Shown: piece after piece, positions 1 through 6,159 of the stretch
How the letters are laid out: each line of letters starts with the position of its first letter
Numbering within the stretch: position 1 is the first letter of the stretch
Assembly: GCA_945906835.1 (NCBI GenBank)
Contig: CAMDRL010000009.1
Location: forward strand, 1-16,217
DNA length: 16,217 nt
Source: Rickettsia typhi
GTDB taxonomy: Bacteria; Pseudomonadota; Alphaproteobacteria; Rickettsiales; UBA1997
Reading direction: 5' to 3'
The notes under the pieces: model-generated
What the model saw: the letters and a program-made list of their open reading frames with translations, nothing else
Told to the model about the DNA's origin: nothing
Database searches by the model: none
Translations under genes and position numbers: made by a program

Positions 1-112
1 CTATTCTGATTGGTTCAAGATCCCACAGAGTTTGGAATTTTCTGTAGATGTGATTGCTTGGAACTAAATCATCCAAGCAGATCATCTCGATTTGTTTTGG
101 TTCGAAGGACAT
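1..112 (-). CDS. Transposase N-terminus (DUF772 / IS1182-like), partial at the window edge
   Basis: The frame starts at the ATG at 110-112, reads 37 codons and leaves the window. An in-frame TAG about eight codons upstream makes this ATG the only sensible start. The visible peptide begins MSFEPKQIEMICLDDLVPSN and continues with HIYRKFQTLWDLEPIRI. The pattern LDDLVP-x-x-H-x-x-RKF is typical of the N-terminal domain (DUF772) of IS5/IS1182-group DDE transposases, which recognise the IS ends. The catalytic domain is not in view. The leader shows no clear Shine-Dalgarno sequence. Whether the gene is intact cannot be judged. Confidence 0.6.
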   Translation of the reverse strand, partial: MSFEPKQIEMICLDDLVPSNHIYRKFQTLWDLEPIRI

Positions 113-276
113 GAGTTTTTTTACTATTTCTTGCTAAAAAGATTGCTGAGTTAGAAGAATCAGAAGTGCCGAGAGCTAGGGAATGGTAGCTTTAGCTGCT
201 TTTAATGACAAGAAAAATAATTAAAAAAATTAAAGAAAATTTATGAAAGATTTATTGGGGGATTTGCAACAGCCCC
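1..276 (-). mobile_element. Left part of an IS1182/IS5-like insertion sequence, cut by the window edge
   Basis: Read on the minus strand, position 276 begins a sequence GGGGCTGTTGCAAATCCCCC (276 down to 257). This resembles the CTGTTGCAAA-type terminal repeats known from several IS families. About 145 bp further on, at 112, the transposase reading frame starts and runs off the window. The 113-256 stretch between them is an AT-rich leader in which I see no gene. The other terminal repeat and any target-site duplication lie outside the window, so the exact boundary and completeness are unknown. The family name rests on the transposase N-terminus and the end motif and is an inference. Confidence 0.5.
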
Positions 277-282
277 AGTTTA

Positions 283-549
283 TTGTGGGGATTTTGCGAT
301 AGTCTCATCAAAGATCATACTATTAAGAATAGAATTTATACAACTCTTCAACAACTATATTGGATTATAGGTGGGATTTGGTATTATTGCCCAGAACTTA
401 ATGCGGTTGAAAAGCTTTGGAAATATGTCAAAGACAACTCAATCAAAAACAAAGTCTTTGAAATTTTATCCAATCTCGAGGACGAGGTTTGCCAATTTCT
501 TTCTGAATTAGAAATTGATGTTGTTGGGAGTATTTGTGGGAGTTATTGA
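283..549 (+). pseudogene. IS630-type transposase remnant, apparently chimeric
   Basis: The open frame of 88 codons has only a TTG at its left end and no credible start. Around codons 36-52 it reads YCPELNAVEKLWKYVKDN. This matches the hallmark C-terminal block of IS630/Tc1-type DDE transposases (usually YSPELNPIExLW..KDN), including the third catalytic acid (Glu43). The following residues, ending LEDEVCQFLSELEIDVVGSI, also fit the family's C-terminus. The two upstream catalytic aspartates and everything before them are missing. The first part of the frame (IKDHTIKNRIY..., 307-357) looks like a second, diverged copy of the KDNSIKNKVF segment at 427-477. This suggests a fusion of two degraded copies. 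It is dead as a transposase. Confidence 0.7.
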
Positions 550-587
550 TTGATTATTAGGAGTGGGAAATGGTATTAGTCACCTCT

Positions 588-1220
588 TCAGACATTCATT
601 GCTACATCAAGATCCTTCAAAGCTTTTTCAACCCCCAAAGAATTATCCCACACATAAGAAATCACTGCTAAGAAATCAGTACCAGCACTTACCAAAGACT
701 GGCAATTTTTATCCGTAATTCCGCCAATTGCCGTGATTGGTAAATTTAATATTTCATTAGCCCATTCAATAATTTCAGTAGTTGGTTTGCCTTGAGAATT
801 TTTAGTATTGCTTGGGAAAAAAGCTCCAAAAGAAATGTAATCTGCGCCCTGCTCTCCTGAGGTCATTGCTAAATGTTTTGAATCGTAGCAACTGGAACCA
901 ATGATGAAATTTTTATTAGGATTGCTTTGCAAAGATTTTTGACGAGCTATTTTTATTGAGCCATCTTCTGAACCCAAATGTACACCATCTGCTTCAATTT
1001 CTAAAGCCATTTCATAAAAATCATTAAGCAAAAAAAGACAATTATTAGTGTGACAAATTTTTTTTAATTCTTGCGCTATTTCTTTAATTTCTTGCTTTGG
1101 ATAATTTTTTAAACGCAATTGAAAAACTGGAACTAGGGATGTTTTTAAAGCGGATTCTAAATTTTTTGAGAATGATTTTAGATCAATTTTTGGTGGACTG
1201 ATTAGGTAGATTTTTGTCAT
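588..1220 (-). CDS. thiE: Thiamine-phosphate synthase (ThiE/TenI family)
   Basis: The 210-residue protein is a TIM barrel of the ThiE family and of usual length. ThiE joins HMP diphosphate to the thiazole phosphate to give thiamine phosphate. Family signatures occur in order: QLRLK (34-38, diphosphate-binding Q/R/K), LLND (64-67) and ADGVHLGSED (77-86), whose Asp67 and Asp86 match the Mg2+ ligands. GSS (108-110), then GADYISFGAFFPSNTK (125-140, phosphate-loop Thr/Lys), AIGGI (164-168) and AVIS (185-188) follow. Because these residues are kept, I favour a true synthase over the TenI thiazole tautomerase. It is the last gene of the minus-strand series, 108 bp downstream of ftsZ. A terminator-like hairpin lies between them, so it may have its own promoter, which I could not identify. 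No other thiamine gene is in view. Confidence 0.85.
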   Translation of the reverse strand: MTKIYLISPPKIDLKSFSKNLESALKTSLVPVFQLRLKNYPKQEIKEIAQELKKICHTNNCLFLLNDFYEMALEIEADGVHLGSEDGSIKIARQKSLQSNPNKNFIIGSSCYDSKHLAMTSGEQGADYISFGAFFPSNTKNSQGKPTTEIIEWANEILNLPITAIGGITDKNCQSLVSAGTDFLAVISYVWDNSLGVEKALKDLDVAMNV

Positions 1221-1289
1221 TTTATTTCAATTAAAGGAAGAAACCTAAAATAAGCTATAAAGCTTGCTAAACAAGGTTTTAGGAGGTAG

Positions 1290-1321
1290 AAAAATGAATT
1301 TTCTACATGCGCAGAAAATTC
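1290..1321 (-). terminator. Probable intrinsic terminator of ftsZ
   Basis: Eight bases after the ftsZ stop codon the minus strand has a perfect 9-bp inverted repeat, GAATTTTCT / AGAAAATTC (1313-1321 with 1296-1304), around an 8-base loop. It is followed by a run of five T (1290-1294). The position and T-run fit a Rho-independent terminator. The stem is AT-rich and thus weak. An A-run on the upstream side could also let it act in the opposite direction. Confidence 0.5.
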
Positions 1322-1328
1322 AAAAAAA

Positions 1329-3017
1329 CTATTTTTTTCTTCTAAAAAATGCAGGAACATTCAACATATCTTCTTCAACTTTTTCATCAACATCATCTTC
1401 TCTTTCTTCGTCAAAAATAGTTGCACCACCAAAAAATTCTTGATGTTTTTTAGCAACCACTTCTTGCAATTTTGATTCGCTAACTCTTACCTCTTTTGGT
1501 ACAGATTTTTTTACTGGTTTTGTCTTTTCCTCTTCTTCTTCAAAATCAGTCTCTTCTTGTTCGTTTTTATTTTTAGAACCATTCATAAATCCAAATAAAC
1601 TAAATCCAGAACTTTCCTTTTTGGCTTTTGGTCTTGGTTTTGCAGCTTTAGAAGCCTCAGAAATTTTTACTTCAGCCTTAGATAATTTTTCGGCAGCATC
1701 TTCTTGATTTTCTTCAAAACTGTCACCAAAAAAGCTAATTTGAGCAAATTTAGGCTCATCATAATCTTTACTTGGCAATGGATCTGATTCTTTTCCATAA
1801 TCTAAATTAGGCTCTTTAGAATAAGTTTTTTGCGGCTTTAAATCAACTTCACTAATTTCTGTCACCTCTTCATTTTTAACCTTAGCCAAAGAACCTAAAT
1901 CAAAGAAACTTTTATTTTCCTCTTTAACTGGGGCTGCAGAAGATGAGGTTTGAGAAACATTAATCTTAAACCTATTTGGTTCATGTTCTTGAGGTCTTGA
2001 AGCATTTCTTTTGATGTCATCAACATCAATACCAGTTGCCACAACTGAGATTCTGATTTTACCTTTCATATTTTCATTGAAAGCTGAACCAAAAATAATA
2101 TTAGCATTTGGATCAACTTCTTTTTTAATTGTATTCACCGCTAAATCAGCTTCAAACAGAGTCATATCAGGGCCACCAGTCATATTTACCAATACACCTT
2201 TTGCGCCTTTAATTGAAATATCATCAAGCAATGGATTAGAAATAGCAGCTTCGCAAGCAATAACTGCGCGATTTTCTCCTTCAGCTTCTCCAGTTCCCAT
2301 CATGGCTTTACCCATCTTGGTCATGATGGTTCTGATGTCAGCGAAGTCCAAATTCACCAATCCAGGCATGGTGATAAGATCTGTAATGCCACGCACTCCA
2401 GCATGCAAAACATCATCTGCCATTTTAAAGGCCGATTCAAAAGTTGTTTGCTCATTAGCAATTCTGAAAAGATTTTGATTTGGAATAATGATTAAAGTAT
2501 CAACATATTTTTTTAATTCTTCGATACCTTGCTGAGCTGTTTCCATTCGATATTTACCTTCGAAATGGAAAGGTTTTGTAACCACACCAACTGTTAAAAC
2601 ATCTCTTTCTCTAGCTAATTTTGCAATTACTGGCGCACCACCAGTACCGGTACCACCACCCATTCCAGCAGCAATGAAAACCATGTTGCTACCTTCTAAA
2701 AATTTTTCAATTTCTTCAATATTTTCTTCAGCTGCCGCGCGACCTCTTTCTGGAAAAGAACCAGCGCCCAAACCTCTGGTAGTTGTAACTCCAAGTTGAA
2801 TACGATTTGGTGCTAAAGAATTTGCTAAAGCTTGCGCATCAGTATTAGCTGCGATGAATTCAACACCTTCCAAGTCAGAGCGAATCATGTTGTTAATAGC
2901 ATTTCCGCCAGCTCCTCCAACACCAAAAATTGTTATTCTAGGTTTAAGAAGCTCAAGTTGTGGAATATTGATTTTTAAAGACATATCAGATGTTTTAGAT
3001 TTTTTTGTTGATTTCAT
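1329..3017 (-). CDS. ftsZ: Cell division protein FtsZ with a long acidic linker
   Basis: FtsZ is the tubulin-like GTPase that polymerises into the division ring. The 562-residue frame shows the GTPase core: GVGGAGGNA at 32-40, the tubulin signature GGGTGTG at 120-126, and the T7 catalytic loop N-L-D-F-A-D at 222-227. The core ends near residue 340. About 200 poorly conserved residues follow, rich in Glu, Lys and Ser. The protein ends with the short conserved tail [10 protein letters not shown], which in other bacteria binds FtsA and similar membrane anchors. Most FtsZ proteins have 350-450 residues, so the linker is long, though long linkers are known in alphaproteobacteria. Met1 has no visible ribosome-binding site. 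Met12 (2982-2984) would give an N-terminus more like other alphaproteobacterial FtsZ, so the start is uncertain. ftsQ and ftsA are not beside it. Confidence 0.97.
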   Translation of the reverse strand: MKSTKKSKTSDMSLKINIPQLELLKPRITIFGVGGAGGNAINNMIRSDLEGVEFIAANTDAQALANSLAPNRIQLGVTTTRGLGAGSFPERGRAAAEENIEEIEKFLEGSNMVFIAAGMGGGTGTGGAPVIAKLARERDVLTVGVVTKPFHFEGKYRMETAQQGIEELKKYVDTLIIIPNQNLFRIANEQTTFESAFKMADDVLHAGVRGITDLITMPGLVNLDFADIRTIMTKMGKAMMGTGEAEGENRAVIACEAAISNPLLDDISIKGAKGVLVNMTGGPDMTLFEADLAVNTIKKEVDPNANIIFGSAFNENMKGKIRISVVATGIDVDDIKRNASRPQEHEPNRFKINVSQTSSSAAPVKEENKSFFDLGSLAKVKNEEVTEISEVDLKPQKTYSKEPNLDYGKESDPLPSKDYDEPKFAQISFFGDSFEENQEDAAEKLSKAEVKISEASKAAKPRPKAKKESSGFSLFGFMNGSKNKNEQEETDFEEEEEKTKPVKKSVPKEVRVSESKLQEVVAKKHQEFFGGATIFDEEREDDVDEKVEEDMLNVPAFFRRKK

Positions 3018-3122
3018 TTTACAAGATTCAAATTTGGAAAAAGCTTTAACAATTTTGATTTAACAATTGAAAAAAATAATCTGCAATTTTTTATTAAGAT
3101 TTTTAGTAATTATATTTAGCAT

Positions 3123-3222
3123 CGTCATCCTTGAATCCTTAGGACTCTAGGATCTAATGATTTTTAAACTTGGAAGATAAAACTCATGAGATCCTCGATC
3201 CACAATTGGATCAAGGATGACG
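3123..3222. repeat. Palindromic intergenic element between mgtE and ftsZ
   Basis: The ends are a perfect 12-bp inverted repeat, CGTCATCCTTGA (3123-3134) and TCAAGGATGACG (3211-3222). Pairing continues inward with gaps, including AGGATCT (3149-3155) with AGATCCT (3189-3195). The right arm can also fold on itself: ATCC..GATCC pairs with GGATC..GGAT around ACAATT. It fills about half of the gap between the two genes. It is not followed by a T-run, so a repeat is a better description than a terminator. The GTCATCC ends resemble those of other elements in this window. Confidence 0.8.
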
Positions 3223-3233
3223 AATTAATCTGA

Positions 3234-4613
3234 TTAAAACAATAAAGCTGCAAGACCAAGAAACACAAGGAAAGAAAATGTATCAGTTATTGTGATTAGA
3301 AATACTCCCGATGAAATTGCTGGATCAAATTTAAACTTGTGCAACATCAATGGAATGGCGGCTCCAAAGAACCCACCAATAATTTGAGTTCCCAAGATTG
3401 CCACAGCAAAAACTAAGCTTAAATACAAATCATGTTGCCATAAATAACAAACTATTGCCGCCAAAGAAGATAATATTAAACCGTTTAAAGAACCAACCGC
3501 CGCTTCCTTTATTAAAATTTTTACTGCACCAATATTACTGATTTCATTCGTAGCAATTGCTCTGACTAAAACCGTTAGAGCTTGAGTACCAGAGTTTCCA
3601 GCCAAAGATGCCACAATTGGTAATAACACTGCAAGAGCAACAATTTTTTGAATCTCATTCGAAAAAATTGCAATAATACTAACCGCAAGTGAGCTTGTAA
3701 AAAGACTTGCTAAAAGCCATGGAGCCCTTGATCTGGCGGTTGTAAAAGAAGATGAATGTAAGTTACTGTCATTAACACCACCAAGCAATAAAATATCTTC
3801 TTCAGCTGCTTCTTGCAAAATATCAATCACATCATTGGCATAAACTACGCCAACTAAAATCCCTTTTTCATCAACTACAGGAGCATAGCTCAAAGAATAT
3901 TTACTAAAAATTTGCGCCGCCTCTTCTTTGTCCATGGAAGATGATAAGCTTTTTATTTCTTCTTGCGACATAATTTCTGACATCACAATTTGTTTCTTAT
4001 TCTTTAAAATATCGCTAATTTTAACTTCAGAAGTTGGACGAAAATCATCATCAATAATTACAATATTATTAAAATCTTCAGGAAGATCTGATGAATTTTG
4101 TAAGTAATAAGTAGCCTGCGCAACACTCCAATCTTTTTTAACAGCAACAAAATTCTTCTGCATCAAACGACCAACTGAATTTTCTGGATAAGATAACGCT
4201 TCTTCAATTTTATCTCTTTTTTCCTTAGAAATATGATCAAGAATGTCGCTAATTCCTTCGCTTTCAAGAGTTTCAATAACTTGAACCGCGTCATCAATTT
4301 CAAGCTGATCAATAGCTTTCGCGCTATTTTTACTTCCTAAAAATTCAATGGTTTCGCTTTTTAAATCGTCATCTAAGTAAGCTAAAATTTCTGGGTCAAT
4401 GTCAGCTGCAACAATTGCAATTAATTTAGATCTTTGTTCAAAATTAAGAGCTGAAAAAAGGTCGGCTTGATCAGCGGGGTGAAGTTCTAGGAATAGCTTT
4501 TTTACTTGGCTATGAAGGTCATTTTCTAATGAGTTAAGAATTCTGTTTTTGACATTTTGGTCAATCCCAAACTCTGACTCATATGAGTTGTCATGTTTTT
4601 TTTCAGCGACCAT
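3234..4613 (-). CDS. mgtE: Magnesium channel/transporter MgtE
   Basis: The 459-residue protein has the standard MgtE plan and length. MgtE is a dimeric inner-membrane Mg2+ channel that closes when Mg2+ binds its cytoplasmic part. Residues about 25-130 form the acidic helical N domain, with a DQLEIDDAVQVIETLE-type segment. Two CBS domains follow at about 135-195 and 205-270 (for example YAPVVDEKGILVGVVYANDV). The membrane part begins near residue 295 and has about five hydrophobic segments. It contains the conserved pore-region motif SLAGNSGTQALTVLVRAIA near 335-355 and, in the last helix, ITDTFSFLVFLG, whose Asp matches the conserved Mg2+-site Asp of the family. The gene is bracketed by two palindromic repeats. 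No M-box or other Mg2+-sensing leader is evident. The ATG has no recognisable Shine-Dalgarno sequence. Confidence 0.95.
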   Translation of the reverse strand: MVAEKKHDNSYESEFGIDQNVKNRILNSLENDLHSQVKKLFLELHPADQADLFSALNFEQRSKLIAIVAADIDPEILAYLDDDLKSETIEFLGSKNSAKAIDQLEIDDAVQVIETLESEGISDILDHISKEKRDKIEEALSYPENSVGRLMQKNFVAVKKDWSVAQATYYLQNSSDLPEDFNNIVIIDDDFRPTSEVKISDILKNKKQIVMSEIMSQEEIKSLSSSMDKEEAAQIFSKYSLSYAPVVDEKGILVGVVYANDVIDILQEAAEEDILLLGGVNDSNLHSSSFTTARSRAPWLLASLFTSSLAVSIIAIFSNEIQKIVALAVLLPIVASLAGNSGTQALTVLVRAIATNEISNIGAVKILIKEAAVGSLNGLILSSLAAIVCYLWQHDLYLSLVFAVAILGTQIIGGFFGAAIPLMLHKFKFDPAISSGVFLITITDTFSFLVFLGLAALLF

Positions 4614-4640
4614 GAATATAAAAAATTATGATTGATTAAA

Positions 4641-4736
4641 TTAGCTTCATGGACACCGCAACAAGTGCGGGGTGACAATATCAAAATCGTACTCCAATTT
4701 GCTACCCCACACTTGTTGCGGGAGTCATGAAGCTAA
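4641..4736. repeat. REPIN-like palindromic element between pntAA and mgtE
   Basis: Two 33-base arms, 4641-4673 and 4704-4736, are complementary at all but about five positions. They share TTAGCTTCATG at the outside, then CCGCAACAAGTG and GGGGT towards a 30-base centre. Each arm can also form its own small hairpin; in the left arm CCGCA pairs with TGCGG around ACAAG. It takes up most of the 136-bp gap. No T-run follows, so termination is not its obvious role. Confidence 0.8.
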
Positions 4737-4749
4737 AACATTTCAAATA

Positions 4750-5865
4750 TTAAGAAACAGCCACCCTAAATGTCACAACTCCCTGATGAGAAACCAGAGT
4801 TGCTTTTACAAGATCATCTTCAAGATTAATATTCATTGAATTATTTTCTTTGTTCACGAATAACTCAAAAAAGTTCAAAATATTTTTAGACAAAAGTTTG
4901 CTTGCGTCAGCAGAAACACGACTTGGAAAATTTTCATAACCAATAATTTTTACACCATTAACTTCAACTATTTTTTCAACTTGAGTTAAGGCGCAATTTC
5001 CACCATTTACAGCAGCTAAATCAATAATTATTGAGCCATTTTTCATAGCTTTAACCATTTCTTCGGTAATTAAGGTTGGAGCTTTTTTCCCAGGAATTAA
5101 GGCGGTCGCAATTACTACATCTTGATTTTTAATAGTATCGATAAGCAATTGCTCTTGACGCTTTTTATAATCTTCACTCATTTCTTTAGCATAAACTCCA
5201 TCTGCTTTTTCATCAGATTTTACTTCAATAAATTTTGCACCTAAGCTTTGAACTTGCTCTTTAGCAGCAGCGCGCACATCAAAAGCGCAAACAATTCCAC
5301 CCAATCTTTTAGCAGTTGCAATGGCTTGAAGTCCAGCAACGCCGGCACCTAAAATCATAAATTTTGCCGCAGCAATAGTTCCAGCGGCAGTCATCATCAT
5401 TGGTACCGCTTTTGGCAATTCATACACTGCATCAATAACAGCACGATATCCAGCTAAGTTGCTTTGTGATGACAAAACATCCATTGCTTGAGCACGACTG
5501 GTGCGCGGAAGTAACTCTAAAGAAAAAGCAGAAATATCAGCTTTGGCTAAAGCTTCTATTTTTTCTTTTTGAAAATATGGATTTAAAAGAGCAATAAAAA
5601 TAACGCCTTTTTTAACTTTTGAAAAATCAATTTCGTTTCTTTGTACGGAAATTATAATATCTATTTCAGGCAGAATTTTATTGATGTTGGAAACAATTAC
5701 TGCGCCTTGTTTTTCATAAAGATCATCAGAAATTGCTGATTTTTCACCAGCATTTTTTTCAACAAAAATTTCAACAGAAAGTTTTTTATATTTAGAAACT
5801 ATTTCAGGAGTAAGTGCTACACGATTTTCGTTTAGAGAATTTTCTTTAAGAACTAATAATTTCAT
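4750..5865 (-). CDS. pntAA: NAD(P) transhydrogenase subunit alpha part 1 (PntAA)
   Basis: The 371-residue protein is the soluble NAD(H)-binding domain I of proton-translocating transhydrogenase. The complex uses the proton gradient to make NADPH from NADH. At about 117-145 it carries the family's RQD loop, PRTSRAQAMDVLSSQSNLAG. This includes the Arg, Gln and Asp that contact NAD(H) in the Rhodospirillum enzyme. The Rossmann motif GAGVAGLQA lies near 172-180, and the segment IDLAAVNGGNCALTQ is typical. The length and absence of membrane helices fit the split alpha-1 subunit of alphaproteobacteria. Alanine dehydrogenase is related, but the RQD loop argues against it. Normally pntAB and pntB follow directly; here mgtE follows instead. 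The partner subunits must be elsewhere, or the protein is an orphan. The ATG has only AT-rich sequence before it. Confidence 0.9.
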   Translation of the reverse strand: MKLLVLKENSLNENRVALTPEIVSKYKKLSVEIFVEKNAGEKSAISDDLYEKQGAVIVSNINKILPEIDIIISVQRNEIDFSKVKKGVIFIALLNPYFQKEKIEALAKADISAFSLELLPRTSRAQAMDVLSSQSNLAGYRAVIDAVYELPKAVPMMMTAAGTIAAAKFMILGAGVAGLQAIATAKRLGGIVCAFDVRAAAKEQVQSLGAKFIEVKSDEKADGVYAKEMSEDYKKRQEQLLIDTIKNQDVVIATALIPGKKAPTLITEEMVKAMKNGSIIIDLAAVNGGNCALTQVEKIVEVNGVKIIGYENFPSRVSADASKLLSKNILNFFELFVNKENNSMNINLEDDLVKATLVSHQGVVTFRVAVS

Positions 5866-5905
5866 ATTTTAAATATTTACAATTTTCATTATCATTCTGT
5901 TTTAT

Positions 5906-5973
5906 TGTCATCCAAAACTAAGCGAAGAATCTCTTGTAGTCTCATGAGATGTTTCACTACGCTTAACATGACA
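5906..5973. repeat. Palindromic element between tRNA-Leu and pntAA
   Basis: The ends TGTCAT (5906-5911) and ATGACA (5968-5973) are complementary. Inside, AAGCG pairs with CGCTT, and GAAGAATCTC pairs imperfectly with GAGATGTTTC. The ordered blocks (GTCATCC, AAGCGAAG, ATCTC, then GAGATG, TTCACTACGCTTAACATGAC) resemble a widely seen type of short bacterial palindromic repeat. It lies 13 bp from the 3' end of the tRNA gene and could help end its transcript, but no T-run is present. Confidence 0.7.
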
Positions 5974-5986
5974 GCAATGCTAAAAA

Positions 5987-6072
5987 TGGTGCGGTCGAGA
6001 AGATTTGAACTTCCACGGGTTTTACCCCACAACGACCTCAACGTTGCGCGTATACCGTTCCGCCACGACCGC
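5987..6072 (-). tRNA. tRNA-Leu (anticodon GAG)
   Basis: The 86-nt minus-strand sequence folds as a class II tRNA. The acceptor stem GCGGTCG / CGACCGC is perfect (6066-6072 with 5991-5997), with discriminator A and an encoded CCA (5987-5989). The anticodon stem CAACG / CGTTG encloses the loop TTGAGGT, which puts GAG at 6037-6039 and reads Leu codons CUC/CUU. A long variable arm (GGGT / ACCC type) and a TTCAAAT T-loop complete the fold. It lies downstream of the glutamate dehydrogenase gene on the same strand. The A discriminator and long variable arm fit leucine identity. Confidence 0.96.
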
Positions 6073-6105
6073 TTAAATAGAATTTAGATCATCCTTATCA
6101 ATAGA

Positions 6106-6159
6106 TTTTAAACTTTACTTAGTACGCGGAGTCCATTTCGTCACAAGTAAAGTTTAAAA
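6106..6159 (-). terminator. Hairpin directly after the glutamate dehydrogenase stop codon
   Basis: A perfect 15-bp inverted repeat, TTTTAAACTTTACTT (6106-6120) with AAGTAAAGTTTAAAA (6145-6159), surrounds a 24-base loop. It begins at the base after the TAG stop at 6160-6162. The location fits a transcription end or mRNA-stabilising hairpin. There is no run of T after it on the minus strand and the stem is AT-rich, so calling it an intrinsic terminator is tentative. Confidence 0.45.

Noticed and set aside
1244..1283. Interrupted inverted repeat CCTAAAA / TTTTAGG around an AAGCTATAAAGCTT palindrome upstream of thiE
   Set aside because: Short AT-rich arms with no thiamine-riboswitch (THI box) features. 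It is probably a chance symmetry.
2011..2478. 155-codon open frame on the plus strand
   Set aside because: It lies wholly antisense to the conserved FtsZ core. Its amino-acid pattern is that of a shadow frame and it has no recognisable family features.
5905..6087. 60-codon open frame on the plus strand
   Set aside because: It runs through a palindromic repeat and the complement of the tRNA-Leu gene, so it cannot plausibly be a protein gene.
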